DNA of 64,000 nt from NCBI RefSeq assembly GCF_000426525.1, contig NZ_KE384533.1:1094562-1158561 (forward strand). Direction: 5' to 3'. This DNA comes from Nocardioides alkalitolerans DSM 16699. Its GTDB lineage: Bacteria > Actinomycetota > Actinomycetes > Propionibacteriales > Nocardioidaceae. The notes under the pieces are model-generated. The model worked only from the letters and a program-made list of their open reading frames with translations. It had not been told where the DNA came from and ran no database searches. Position 1 is the first letter of the stretch, and every line of letters starts with the position of its first letter. Made by a program: the position numbers and the translations under genes. Shown in pieces: positions 54,107-62,662 of the stretch.

Positions 54107-54283
54107 GACGTGGCGGTTGCGGTGTCAGCGACAGGCTGGATGGGGCGCCCACACCGCGACCCGGGCGCCGTACCGGTTGCGGTGTCAGCGACAGGGTGGA
54201 TGGGGCGCGCACACCGCGACCCGGGCGACGTGGCGGTTGCGGTGTCAGCGACAGGCTGGACGGGGCGCCCACACCGCGACCCG
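54107..54283 (+). repeat. Three tandem 60-bp repeats with inverted arms
   Basis: Exact 60-bp periodicity over three copies (starting near 54107, 54167, 54227), with few substitutions. Each copy has a 45-nt core bounded by arms GTTGCGGTGT and ACACCGCGAC (54116-54160, 54176-54220, 54236-54280) that pair with one G-U. Within copies 1 and 3 two small stems (CAGC/GCTG and GGGCGCCC) give a branched fold. They fill most of the 307-bp region 54057-54363 between hemB and the transglycosylase gene; the rest holds only a terminator. A frame reads through as 20-residue repeats but runs on into the antisense of the next gene, so coding is unlikely. Confidence 0.9.
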
Positions 54284-54300
54284 ACGGCGCGGACGAGCCC

Positions 54301-54349
54301 GTACGACGAGGAAGGCCCCGGACCGAGTGGTCCGGGGCCTTCGTCGTAC
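54301..54349. terminator. Bidirectional terminator after hemB and the transglycosylase gene
   Basis: A 13-bp perfect stem (AAGGCCCCGGACC, 54312-54324, complement 54329-54341, loop GAGT), extended by GTACGACGA and TCGTCGTAC with a small bulge. It separates the convergent hemB and lytic transglycosylase genes. Confidence 0.92.
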
Positions 54350-54363
54350 GGCGATGGGTGCGA

Positions 54364-55647
54364 TCAGGGGACCGGGGTGCCCACCAGGCCGTTGACGCAG
54401 CGGTTGAGGAGGTTCTGCTGGCCCGGGGTGAGGAGGCCGGCGAGGATGCCGAGGAGGTTGAGGTCCTTGAGGCACTCCGTCTTCGCCGTCTCGAGCGTGT
54501 AGACGATCGTGGCCACCGGGTCCTCGATGGTGCCCGGGATGTCGGTGATCGGCTGCGGCGTCGGGCTCGGCGTCGGGGTGGGAGTCGGCGTGGGGACCGG
54601 GGCCGGGACGCTCGGCGTGCCGCCACCGCCACCGGAGCCGGTGCCCGGGTCGGTGCTGCCGCCACCGGAGCCGCTGCCGCCGCCCGTGCTTCCGCCGCCG
54701 GAGCCGCCGCTGCCGGTGCCCGGCGTCGAGCCGGAGCCACCGGTGCCCGGCGTCGTGCCCGGTCGCGTGGGCGAGGCGTTGTCGGTGGTGTCGGTGTTCG
54801 TGCCGGGGGCGACGGGCGCGGGCACGAAGTAGTCGGCCGCGGCGACCGCGTTCGGCACCGAGGTGAACTCGCCGTCGAGGTAGGCCTGCTCGATCGCGAG
54901 CACGAGGTTCACGTAGTCGTCGCTGCGGTTGTAGCGGAAGACGGCGGCGCGCTTGCCGTCCTCGGCGGAGAGGTCCTCGGTGCCGGAGCAGAGGTAGACG
55001 GCGGTCGCCAGCGCGGCGTCGTGGACGTTCTGCGGGTCGCGCACGCCGTCGCGGTCGGCGTCGACGCCGACCACGCGCCAGGTCGAGGGGATGAACTGCA
55101 TGGGGCCGACGGCGCGGTCGAAGGAGGCGTCGTTGTCGAGCTCGCCCGCGTCGGTGTCGGCGATGCGCTGCGTGCCGTTGGTGCCGTCGAGGGGGAGGCC
55201 GTAGATGCCGGGGCTCGCGATGCCCGCGTCGTCGAGCTGGCTGCCGCCGAACCGGCCGTGGTCGGACTCCACCCGACCGATGGCGGCGACGAGCTGCCAG
55301 GAGATGTTGCAGGTGTTGTCGGCCCCGTTGATGATCGTCTGCGCCCGCTGGTAGGCGCCGAGGGCGACGGCGGGGATGCCGCTGGTGCTGGCTGCGCTGA
55401 TGACGGCACCGGACTGGCCCTCGGGCACGGCCGGGGCGACCGCGTCGGGAAGGGAGACGCTGGCGGGGGCCTCGACCGCGGAGTCGGGCACGACGATGGC
55501 GCCCTCCTCGACGGTGTCGCCGGCAGCACTGAGGGTGCCGACGGGGCCGCCGACGCCGGCGATCGCGACGGTGCAGGCCGCGGAGAGCGCCGCGACGGGG
55601 GCGAGCGCGGTGGCCTTCTGCCAGCGAGCGAAGCGGGTGGTGGTCAT
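54364..55647 (-). CDS. Secreted lytic murein transglycosylase
   Basis: 427-residue exported protein. Signal peptide (WQKATALAPVAALSAACTVAIAG), a short linker, then a transglycosylase SLT/MltB-like domain: QLVAAIGRVESDHGRFGG carries the catalytic Glu, and RAVGPMQFIPSTWRVVG plus DPQNVHDAALATAVYLC follow. Next is a long Gly/Ser/Thr/Pro low-complexity linker (about residues 285-365) and a conserved-looking C-terminal 50 residues with two Cys (TECLKDLN; LNRCVNG). Cleaves peptidoglycan glycan strands. The 220-bp upstream region is relatively AT-rich and contains GTAAC-N6-GGAAC (minus strand, near 55745) that could bind a regulator; unproven. Confidence 0.92.
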   Translation of the reverse strand: MTTTRFARWQKATALAPVAALSAACTVAIAGVGGPVGTLSAAGDTVEEGAIVVPDSAVEAPASVSLPDAVAPAVPEGQSGAVISAASTSGIPAVALGAYQRAQTIINGADNTCNISWQLVAAIGRVESDHGRFGGSQLDDAGIASPGIYGLPLDGTNGTQRIADTDAGELDNDASFDRAVGPMQFIPSTWRVVGVDADRDGVRDPQNVHDAALATAVYLCSGTEDLSAEDGKRAAVFRYNRSDDYVNLVLAIEQAYLDGEFTSVPNAVAAADYFVPAPVAPGTNTDTTDNASPTRPGTTPGTGGSGSTPGTGSGGSGGGSTGGGSGSGGGSTDPGTGSGGGGGTPSVPAPVPTPTPTPTPSPTPQPITDIPGTIEDPVATIVYTLETAKTECLKDLNLLGILAGLLTPGQQNLLNRCVNGLVGTPVP

Positions 55648-55867
55648 TCGTCTCTCCCCTGGTGAGGCCGCGTTCCGCGCCTCACGTGATCGTTGGCTCC
55701 CTCAAGCCGTGTGACGTGCCTAACGTTCATGTTCCCGGGAGGTTACTGCCCAGTCCGGGACCACATCTTCTTGAGAATACCTTGAGGAACGCTTGCGTGT
55801 CTGCGGTCCGCGGAGATCGGCCCGCACCCGCTGACCTCGTCTTGGTCGCGTCGGTGACAATGGGTCG

Positions 55868-57193
55868 GTGACTGCCTCCGTCTCGCGTTCCGCCGACCTG
55901 TTCCGACGGGCGAGCGAGGTGACGCCGGGCGGGGTCAACTCCCCGGTGCGCGCCTTCGGCGCGGTCGGGGGCAGGCCGCGGTTCATCGCCAGCGCGCAGG
56001 GCGCCTGGCTGACCGACGTCGACGGCAACGAGTACGTCGACCTCGTGGGCTCGTGGGGCCCGATGCTGCTCGGCCACGCCCACCCCGAGGTCATCGACGC
56101 GATCCAGTCCGCCGTCGCGCGCGGCACGTCGTACGGCACGCCCACCGAGCCCGAGGTGCTGCTCGCGGAGGAGCTCGTCGCGCGCACCCCGATCGAGCGG
56201 GTGCGGTTCGTGTCGTCGGGCACCGAGGCCACCATGTCGGCGATCCGGCTGGCCCGGGGCGCGACCGGTCGCGACGTCGTCGTGAAGTTCGCGGGCTGCT
56301 ACCACGGTCACGTCGACGCGCTGCTGGCGTCCGCCGGCTCGGGCCTCGCCACCTTCGCCGTCCCCGGAACGCCCGGGGTGCCCACGTCGGCCACCGACCT
56401 CACGCTCGTGCTGCCCTACAACGACCGGGCGGCCGTCGAGAAGGTCTTCGCCGAGCACGGCGACCGCGTCGCCTGCCTCATCACCGAGGCGACCCCGGGC
56501 AACATGGGCGTCGTCCCGCCCGAGCCCGGCTTCAACCAGTTCCTCGCCGAGACCTGCCGGGCCCACGGTGCGCTGTTCGTCTCCGACGAGGTGATGACGG
56601 GCTTCCGCGCCACCCGCCACGGCGGCTGGGGCCTCGACGGGCGCCAGGAGGGCTGGGCGCCCGACCTGATGACCTTCGGCAAGGTGATGGGCGGCGGCCT
56701 GCCCGCCGCGGCGTTCGGCGGTCGCGCCGACCTGATGGCCCAGCTGTCGCCCACCGGTCTCGTCTACCAGGCCGGCACGCTCTCGGGGAACCCCGTGGCG
56801 ACGACGGCCGGCCTCACCACGCTCCGCCTCGCCACCGACGAGGTCTACGACCGCCTCGGCGCCGCGGCCACCACGATCCGCACGGCCACGAGCGAGGCGC
56901 TGACCGCGGCCGGAGTGCCCCACGTCGTGCAGACCGCCGGCACCATGTTCTCCGTCTTCTTCACCGACCCGGCCCGCCGGGGCCCGGAGCCGGTCCGCGA
57001 CTTCGACGACGCGTCGGCGCAGCACCTGCCGGCGTACGCCGCCTTCTTCCACGCGATGCTCGACGCCGGCGTCCACCTGCCGCCGTCGGCGTACGAGGTG
57101 TGGTTCGTCTCCGCCGCCCACGACGAGCGGGCGGTGGGCCACGTGCTCGACGCCCTGCCCGTCGCCGCCCGCGCCGCCGCGGCGACGTACTGA
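55868..57193 (+). CDS. hemL: Glutamate-1-semialdehyde 2,1-aminomutase
   Basis: 441-residue PLP enzyme that makes 5-aminolevulinate from HemA product, completing the C5 route in this window. Motifs: TPGGVNSPVRAFGAVGG at the N-terminus, SSGTEATMSAIRLARG, GCYHGHVDALL, SDEVMTGFR (PLP-ring Asp), and the Schiff-base Lys272 in TFGKVMGGGLP. GTG at 55868 lies six bases after GACAAT, a possible -10 for a leaderless message. Followed by a phosphatase and cytochrome c maturation genes as in Rv0524-Rv0529. Confidence 0.97.
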   Translation: MTASVSRSADLFRRASEVTPGGVNSPVRAFGAVGGRPRFIASAQGAWLTDVDGNEYVDLVGSWGPMLLGHAHPEVIDAIQSAVARGTSYGTPTEPEVLLAEELVARTPIERVRFVSSGTEATMSAIRLARGATGRDVVVKFAGCYHGHVDALLASAGSGLATFAVPGTPGVPTSATDLTLVLPYNDRAAVEKVFAEHGDRVACLITEATPGNMGVVPPEPGFNQFLAETCRAHGALFVSDEVMTGFRATRHGGWGLDGRQEGWAPDLMTFGKVMGGGLPAAAFGGRADLMAQLSPTGLVYQAGTLSGNPVATTAGLTTLRLATDEVYDRLGAAATTIRTATSEALTAAGVPHVVQTAGTMFSVFFTDPARRGPEPVRDFDDASAQHLPAYAAFFHAMLDAGVHLPPSAYEVWFVSAAHDERAVGHVLDALPVAARAAAATY

Positions 57194-57239
57194 AGCACCC
57201 AGCAGCCCGTCCAGCAGTCCGCCAGACCCCGAGGAACCC

Positions 57240-57941
57240 ATGAGCGAGAAGACCGTCGTGCACCTGCTCCGCCACGGAGAGGTGCACAACCCCGACGGCG
57301 TCCTCTACGGACGTCGCGAGGGGTTCCACCTCTCCCCGCTCGGCCGCACGATGGCCGAGCGCGTGGCGGAGCGGATCGGTGACCGGCCGATCGTGCACCT
57401 GCGGGTGTCGCCGCTGGAGCGCGCGCAGGAGACGGCCCGTCCGCTCGCGGACGCCCGGGGCCTCGACATCGTCACCGACGACCGGGTCATCGAGTCGACG
57501 AACAAGTTCGAGGGCGAGCGGTTCGGCGGCGGCGACAACGCCCTGCGCAAGCCGGCCACCTGGCGCCACCTCTGGAACCCGTTCCGGCCGTCCTGGGGCG
57601 AGCCCTACAAGCAGGTCGCGGCGCGCATGCTCGCGGGTGTGCACGACGCCCGCGACGCCGCCGCGGCGATCACCCCGGCCGTGGCGGGCGAGCCGAACGA
57701 GGCCGTCATCGTCTCCCACCAGCTGCCGATCTGGACCACGCGCCTGCAGGTGGAGGGTCGCTCGTTCCTGCACGACCCGCGCAAGCGCCAGTGCACGCTC
57801 TGCTCGCTGACGTCGCTCCACTTCACCGGGGAGACGCTCACGCAGGTCACCTACTCGGAGCCGGCCGGCGACCTGATCCCGACCCGTGACAAGGCAGCCC
57901 CGTTCTCGGCCGGGGGCGCACCGGAGGAGAAGCGGCCCTGA
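57240..57941 (+). CDS. Histidine phosphatase family protein (Rv0525-like)
   Basis: 233-residue phosphoglycerate-mutase-like phosphatase. The catalytic LLRHGEVHNPDG is at the N-terminus, VSPLERAQETARPLA follows, and the second catalytic His is in VIVSHQLPIW. Conserved position between hemL and the ResA-like gene, as in mycobacteria. Substrate unknown. The stop overlaps a CTG that is the probable start of the next gene; CGGAGGAG near the 3' end (57921-57928) would serve as that gene's ribosome binding site. Confidence 0.92.
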   Translation: MSEKTVVHLLRHGEVHNPDGVLYGRREGFHLSPLGRTMAERVAERIGDRPIVHLRVSPLERAQETARPLADARGLDIVTDDRVIESTNKFEGERFGGGDNALRKPATWRHLWNPFRPSWGEPYKQVAARMLAGVHDARDAAAAITPAVAGEPNEAVIVSHQLPIWTTRLQVEGRSFLHDPRKRQCTLCSLTSLHFTGETLTQVTYSEPAGDLIPTRDKAAPFSAGGAPEEKRP

Positions 57942-58552
57942 CCACCGTCCCGTCCGCCCGTCGGCTCCCCGCCGCACGGGTCCTGCCGATCCTGCTGGCC
58001 TGCCTCGTGCTGCTGGCGGGCTGCTCGACGTTCGAGGGCACCGGCGACCAGGGCTACGTCACCGGCAACGGCCAGGTCACCGAGGTGCCTCCCGCCGACC
58101 GCGGCGAGCCCGTCGATCTCACCGGGGAGGACCTCGAGGGGGAGCCGATCTCGCTCGAGGACGCCCGGGGCCTCCCGGTCGTCGTCAACGTCTGGGGCTC
58201 CTGGTGCCCGCCGTGCCGCGCCGAGGCCCCCGACCTCGTCGACGCCGCGGAGGAGCTCGGCGACAGCGCCGCGTTCTACGGCATCAACAGCCGCGACAGC
58301 GCGACCGCGCAGGGGCTCAGCTTCGAGCGCGCGTACGGCGTCGAGTACCCCTCCTTCTACTCGCCCGACGGCCGTGCCCTGCTCGCCTTCTCGGGCACCC
58401 TCTCGCCGCGCACGATCCCGGCGACGGTGGTGCTCGACGGCGAGGGCCGCATCGCGGCCTCGATCATCGGCCCGCTGCCCTCGACGAAGACGCTGGTCGA
58501 CCTGGTCGCGGCCGTGGCCGAGGAGAGCGACGCCGGAGGCTCCGGTGGGTGA
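57938..58552 (+). CDS. ResA/TlpA-like thioredoxin lipoprotein
   Basis: Membrane-anchored thiol-disulfide reductase for cytochrome c maturation, 204 residues from a CTG start. The frame has no ATG or GTG before the lipobox except a GTG inside the hydrophobic core, which would destroy the signal peptide. CTG at 57938 overlaps the previous stop (CTGA), has GGAGGAG nine bases upstream and yields a full signal ARRLPAARVLPILLACLVLL with lipobox LAGC (Cys29). The thioredoxin active site is WGSWCPPCRAEA (Cys90, Cys93); the cis-Pro is in RTIPATVVLD. It should keep apocytochrome c cysteines reduced, taking electrons from CcdA next door. Confidence 0.87.
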   Translation: MTTVPSARRLPAARVLPILLACLVLLAGCSTFEGTGDQGYVTGNGQVTEVPPADRGEPVDLTGEDLEGEPISLEDARGLPVVVNVWGSWCPPCRAEAPDLVDAAEELGDSAAFYGINSRDSATAQGLSFERAYGVEYPSFYSPDGRALLAFSGTLSPRTIPATVVLDGEGRIAASIIGPLPSTKTLVDLVAAVAEESDAGGSGG

Positions 58553-59360
58553 CGCCTTCGCGAACGCCGCGTCGTCGGGCTCGCTCCTGCTCGCCGTACC
58601 GGTCGCGCTCATCGCCGGCCTCGTGTCGTTCTTCTCCCCGTGCGTGCTGCCGCTCGTGCCGGGCTACCTCTCCTACGCCACCGGCATGTCGGCGGCCGAG
58701 GTGCCGTCGCCCGCGCGTGCCGGCGGCAGCGGTGGCACGACGCTGACCGAGACGGGTACGACGACCCGCCCGCGCCGCGGCCGGCTGCTCGCGGGCTCGC
58801 TGCTCTTCGTGGCCGGGTTCGCGACCGTCTTCGTGCTGCTCGGCGTGGCCTCGGCGTCCGTCGGGCTGTGGCTCTTCACATACGAGCGCACGCTCACCGT
58901 CGTGCTCGGCGTCGTCACGATCGTGCTCGGCCTGGTGTTCGCCGGCTGGCTCCGCATCCCGTGGCTCGAGCGCGACTGGCGCGTGCACCAGGTGCCGGCC
59001 GTCGGCCTCCTCGCCGCCCCTGGGCTCGGCTTCCTCTTCGGCCTCGGCTGGACCCCCTGCCTCGGCCCGACGCTGGCCGCGATCAACGTGCTGGCCGCGA
59101 ACGAGGCGACGGTCGGCCGCGGGGCGCTGCTCTCGGCGGTCTACGCCATCGGTCTGGGCATCCCGTTCGTGCTCGTCGCCCTCGGCTTCGGCTGGTCGAT
59201 GAACGCGATCGGCTGGCTGCGCCGCCACCAGACGGCCGTCATGCGGTTCGGCGGGCTCATGCTCGTCGCCGTCGGCGTGCTGCTCGTGACGGGTTGGTGG
59301 ACCGTGCTGGTCCAGAGCCTCCAGCGCACCCTCATCAGCGGGTTCGAGGTGAGCGTGTGA
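58545..59360 (+). CDS. ccdA: CcdA-type cytochrome c biogenesis membrane protein
   Basis: 271-residue polytopic protein that carries reductant across the membrane to ResA. The two redox Cys are at Cys33 (FFSPCVLPLVPGYL) and Cys172 (GWTPCLGPTLAA), each in its conserved Pro-Cys helix. About six membrane helices; a Gly/Thr-rich loop of 30 residues after the first is not conserved. GTG at 58545 has CGGAGG upstream and overlaps the ResA stop; it ends overlapping resB (GTGA). Confidence 0.95.
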   Translation: MGDAFANAASSGSLLLAVPVALIAGLVSFFSPCVLPLVPGYLSYATGMSAAEVPSPARAGGSGGTTLTETGTTTRPRRGRLLAGSLLFVAGFATVFVLLGVASASVGLWLFTYERTLTVVLGVVTIVLGLVFAGWLRIPWLERDWRVHQVPAVGLLAAPGLGFLFGLGWTPCLGPTLAAINVLAANEATVGRGALLSAVYAIGLGIPFVLVALGFGWSMNAIGWLRRHQTAVMRFGGLMLVAVGVLLVTGWWTVLVQSLQRTLISGFEVSV

Positions 59361-61177
59361 GGGACGAACCGGTCTTCACCGACCAGACCGACGACGCCGA
59401 CCGCCCGACCGACGCCCCGACGGACGCCCCGGCCATCGACCCGGGTGCCGCACCGACCACCGGCCCGGGCTCCGGCCGGCCCGAGCGGCGCTCCGGCGAG
59501 CTGACGTTCGTCGAGATGCTGCGCTGGACGTGGCGCCAGCTCACGTCGATGCGCACCGCCCTGGTGCTGCTCCTGCTCGTCGCCCTCGCGGCGATCCCGG
59601 GCTCGGTCATCCCGCAGTCGGGCGTCGACGCCTTCGCGGTCGGCCAGTGGCAGGACCGCCACCCGAACCTGACCCCCCTCTACGAGCGCCTCGGGCTGTT
59701 CTCCGTCTACGACTCCCCGTGGTTCTCGGCCATCTACCTGCTGCTGATGGTCTCGCTCGTCGGCTGCATCCTGCCCCGCCTGCGGGTCTACGCCCGCGCC
59801 GTCCGGGCGAAGCCCCCGAAGGCCCCCCGCAACCTCTCCCGCCTGCCCGACCACGCGGCGTACCGCACCGAGGGCGACCTCGACGCGCTCCGGGCCGAGG
59901 CGGCCCGGGTGCTGCGCAAGCGCCGCTACCGCATCATCGAGGAGCCGGTCGGCGAGGAGCGGGGCGGCGCGGCCGTCGTCCGCGCCGAGCGCGGCTACCT
60001 GCGCGAGGCCGGCAACCTCGTCTTCCACCTCTCGGTGCTGGTCGTGCTCGTCGGGTTCGCGATGGGCAGCCTGTTCGGCTACCAGGGCGGCGTCATCACG
60101 CTCGTGGGCGGCGGGTTCTCGAACAACCTCAGCCAGTACGACGACTTCGACCCGGGCAGCCTGTGGTCGGCCGACGACATGGAGCCGTTCGCCTTCACCA
60201 TCGACTCGTTCGACATCGACTGGTACCGCTCCGGCCCGGCGTTCGGGCAGGCACGCGGCTTCGCGGCCCAGCTCACCTACGTCGAGGACGCCTACGAGGG
60301 CACCGAGGAGAAGCCGTACGAGCTGAAGGTGAACCACCCGCTGAGCATCGGCTCGACGGACGTCTTCCTCATCGGCCACGGCTACGCCCCGGTCATCACG
60401 GTGCGGAACGCCGAGAACGAGGTCGCCTACTCGGGCCCCACGATCTTCCTGCCCACCGACACCACGTTCCGCTCGTTCGGGGTCGTGAAGGTGCCGGACG
60501 GCCTCGACACCCAGGTCGGGCTCTCGGGCGAGTTCTACCCGACCTACGCGTTCGACCCGGACCGCGGGCCGTACTCCGTCATCGGGGAGGCCCAGGACCC
60601 GCGCATGTCGCTCACGGTCTCGACGGGCGACCTCGGCATGGACACGGGAGCCCCGCAGTCGGTCTACGCACTCGACGACTCCGGCCTCGAGCTCGCCCTC
60701 GACGACGAGGGCAACCCCTTCCGCCTCGACCTCGAGCCGGGCGAGACGCTCGACCTGCCCGACGGCCTCGGCACGGTGTCGTACGACGGGCTGCAGCGCT
60801 GGAACCGCGTGCAGATCAGCGAGACCCCCGGCAAGCTGGTCGCGCTGAGCGGCGTGGTGCTCGCCCTCCTCGGCCTGCTCGGGTCGCTCTTCATCCGTCC
60901 CCGCCGCGTGTGGGTGCGGGTGCGTCCGTGGCCCGCCGACGGTCTGGCGGGCGGCGCGGGCGGTCCCGGTGACGACGTCGCCGGCGCCGGCCCGGTGCTG
61001 GTCGAGATCGGTGTGCTCGATCGCTCCACCGGTGCGGGTGGCGGCGACGAGGAGCTGGCAGGCATCCTGGAGCAGCTGCGCGGACCGGATGCGGACGCGC
61101 ACGGCAGCGAGAACGAGATCAGCGGGGCAACGGCGACCGACCCGGCCGCCGACACCTCCGAGAAGGAGAAGTCGTGA
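59357..61177 (+). CDS. resB: ResB/CcsB-like System II cytochrome c synthetase component
   Basis: 606-residue membrane protein that with CcsA forms the heme handling and ligation complex. A 50-residue acidic, Pro-rich N-terminus, then TWRQLTSMRTALVLLLLVALAAIPGSVIPQ (helix 1), FSAIYLLLMVSLVGCILPRL (helix 2), a third helix (LVFHLSVLVVLVGFAMG), a large extracytoplasmic domain (about 250-500) and a last helix (LSGVVLALLGLLGSLFIRP). A charged cytoplasmic tail follows. GTG at 59357 overlaps the ccdA stop. Confidence 0.94.
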   Translation: MRDEPVFTDQTDDADRPTDAPTDAPAIDPGAAPTTGPGSGRPERRSGELTFVEMLRWTWRQLTSMRTALVLLLLVALAAIPGSVIPQSGVDAFAVGQWQDRHPNLTPLYERLGLFSVYDSPWFSAIYLLLMVSLVGCILPRLRVYARAVRAKPPKAPRNLSRLPDHAAYRTEGDLDALRAEAARVLRKRRYRIIEEPVGEERGGAAVVRAERGYLREAGNLVFHLSVLVVLVGFAMGSLFGYQGGVITLVGGGFSNNLSQYDDFDPGSLWSADDMEPFAFTIDSFDIDWYRSGPAFGQARGFAAQLTYVEDAYEGTEEKPYELKVNHPLSIGSTDVFLIGHGYAPVITVRNAENEVAYSGPTIFLPTDTTFRSFGVVKVPDGLDTQVGLSGEFYPTYAFDPDRGPYSVIGEAQDPRMSLTVSTGDLGMDTGAPQSVYALDDSGLELALDDEGNPFRLDLEPGETLDLPDGLGTVSYDGLQRWNRVQISETPGKLVALSGVVLALLGLLGSLFIRPRRVWVRVRPWPADGLAGGAGGPGDDVAGAGPVLVEIGVLDRSTGAGGGDEELAGILEQLRGPDADAHGSENEISGATATDPAADTSEKEKS

Positions 61178-62289
61178 ACGACGCAGCGTGGGAGACACTC
61201 AGCAACCAGGCGGTCGCCGTGAGCGGGCTGGTGTACTTCCTGGCGTTCATCGCCCACCTCTGGCAGTGGGCCTCGCTCCGCAAGGTGCCCGTGGGTCGTA
61301 CGGCGAAGGTCGCCGTCGGCGCGGGCGTCGGTGCTGTCCGCTCGCGGCGCAGCACCGTGGAGCGCAACGGTGGCTGGGACGAGGACGAGGTCGAGGCCGC
61401 CGGCGGCGAGGACGCCGTACGACGCGTCGCGATGGGCGAGCGCCTCGGCGTGCTGCTCACCGTGATCGCCGTGGCGGTGCACGGCGTCGGCCTGGTGTCG
61501 CGCGGTCTCGCCGCCGACCCGAACCGCGTGCCCTGGGGCAACATGTACGAGTTCACGATGTCGGGCTCGTTCTTCGTCGGCCTCACCTACCTCGTGCTGC
61601 TGCGCAAGTTCCGCCTCGCCTGGCTCGGCCCGATCGTCACCGGCTTCATCGTCACCGTGCTGATGGTCGACGTCATCTGGCTCTACACGCCGGTGGCGCC
61701 GCTGACCGAGGCGCTCAACTCGCCGTGGCTCGTCATCCACGTGGTCTCGGCGGTCATCGCGACGGCGGCCTTCACGCTCGGCGGCTTCACCTCGGTGCTC
61801 TACCTGCTCAAGGAGCGGGCCGAGCGCAAGGCGGCGGAGCGCGTCACGGCCGGCGCCGGCGAGCCCGGTGAGCCCGTCGAGGCGAAGGGCTACCTCGCCC
61901 GCGTGCCTGACCTGGTCGGCCTCGACCGCCTCACCTACCGCCTCCACGCCTTCGCCTTCCCGGTGTGGACGTTCGCCGTCCTCATCACCGGTCCCATCTG
62001 GGCGCACGAGGCCTGGAGCCGCTACTGGAACTGGGACCCGAAGGAGGTCTGGGCGTTCATCACGTGGGTGGTCTACGCGGCGTACCTGCACGCCCGCGCC
62101 ACCGCCGGCTTCAAGGGACGCAACGCCGCGCTGCTCGCGCTGGTCGGTCTCGCGACGCTCTGGTTCAACTTCATCGGCATCAACTTCTTCTCCTCCTCGA
62201 GCATGCACAGCTACGCCGCTCCGGCGAGCTCGACGGTCGTGGTCGAGGGCGCACCCCCGGTCGCGATCGACCTGCCGCCACGGGCCTGA
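61174..62289 (+). CDS. ccsA: CcsA-type heme exporter/lyase (c-type cytochrome biogenesis)
   Basis: 371-residue polytopic protein of the HCCS System II. The WWD-type heme-binding region reads WSRYWNWDPKEVWAFITW (about residues 283-300); WGNMYEFTMSG is the other conserved block, and conserved His residues lie in LVIHVVSAVI and HSYAAP. It moves heme to the outer face and attaches it to apocytochromes with ResB. GTG at 61174 has GAAGGAG upstream and overlaps resB. Last gene of resA-ccdA-resB-ccsA; strong terminator follows. Confidence 0.95.
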   Translation: MNDAAWETLSNQAVAVSGLVYFLAFIAHLWQWASLRKVPVGRTAKVAVGAGVGAVRSRRSTVERNGGWDEDEVEAAGGEDAVRRVAMGERLGVLLTVIAVAVHGVGLVSRGLAADPNRVPWGNMYEFTMSGSFFVGLTYLVLLRKFRLAWLGPIVTGFIVTVLMVDVIWLYTPVAPLTEALNSPWLVIHVVSAVIATAAFTLGGFTSVLYLLKERAERKAAERVTAGAGEPGEPVEAKGYLARVPDLVGLDRLTYRLHAFAFPVWTFAVLITGPIWAHEAWSRYWNWDPKEVWAFITWVVYAAYLHARATAGFKGRNAALLALVGLATLWFNFIGINFFSSSSMHSYAAPASSTVVVEGAPPVAIDLPPRA

Positions 62290-62315
62290 CGGCACGGACC
62301 GCGACACCCGGAACG

Positions 62316-62351
62316 AGAAGATCCCCCGCACCACGGTGCGGGGGATCTTCT
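62316..62351. terminator. Terminator after ccsA
   Basis: Perfect 16-bp stem (AGAAGATCCCCCGCAC at 62316-62331, complement 62336-62351) with loop CACG, 26 bp after the ccsA stop. It also stands just downstream of the convergent small membrane protein gene and probably serves both. Confidence 0.93.
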
Positions 62352-62371
62352 GCGTCAGAGCGGGTGTGCGG

Positions 62372-62602
62372 CTACGACGGCGCGGAAGGGGTGGTCGGCG
62401 GCTCGTCCCCGGGCTTGCGGGGGTGCTCCTGCCGGAACTTCTTGTTGAGGCCCCAGAGGAAGTCGGGGTCGTCGTCCGGACCGAGCGGGCGGCGCGGCTC
62501 GGGGCGGCCTCCGCCTCCGGTCCCGCCACGTTTCTCGAGCGCCCTGATCACGAAGTAGACGCACGCGGCGACCACCAGCACGACCAACGCGAACTTCAGC
62601 AC
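62372..62602 (-). CDS. Small single-pass membrane protein
   Basis: 76-residue protein: one N-terminal membrane helix (VLKFALVVLVVAACVYFVIRAL), a Gly-rich linker, then a polar tail with DDDPDFLWGLNKKFRQEHPR, a motif I have seen in short actinobacterial proteins near ccsA but cannot name. GTG at 62602 is chosen: TAGAGT ends seven bases upstream, so the message is leaderless; GTGs at 62611 and 62620 overlap that box. Function unknown. Divergent from the DUF4229 gene. Confidence 0.78.
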   Translation of the reverse strand: MLKFALVVLVVAACVYFVIRALEKRGGTGGGGRPEPRRPLGPDDDPDFLWGLNKKFRQEHPRKPGDEPPTTPSAPS

Positions 62603-62662
62603 GCCCTCCACTCTAGCCACCCGGCCAACCCCGCCGGGGGCTCGTCGCTACGCTGGCTCCTC

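Noticed and set aside
54059..54502. Plus-strand frame encoding 20-residue repeats over the 60-bp tandem repeats
   Set aside because: It continues through a strong terminator and into the antisense of the transglycosylase gene, has no ribosome binding site, and the repeats conserve RNA arms rather than codons.
55648..55867. Possible c-di-AMP (ydaO-type) riboswitch upstream of the cell-wall hydrolase gene
   Set aside because: Such riboswitches often precede these genes in actinobacteria, but the conserved GACAGCTAACCTC-type core is absent; only a loose GTAACC resemblance is present.
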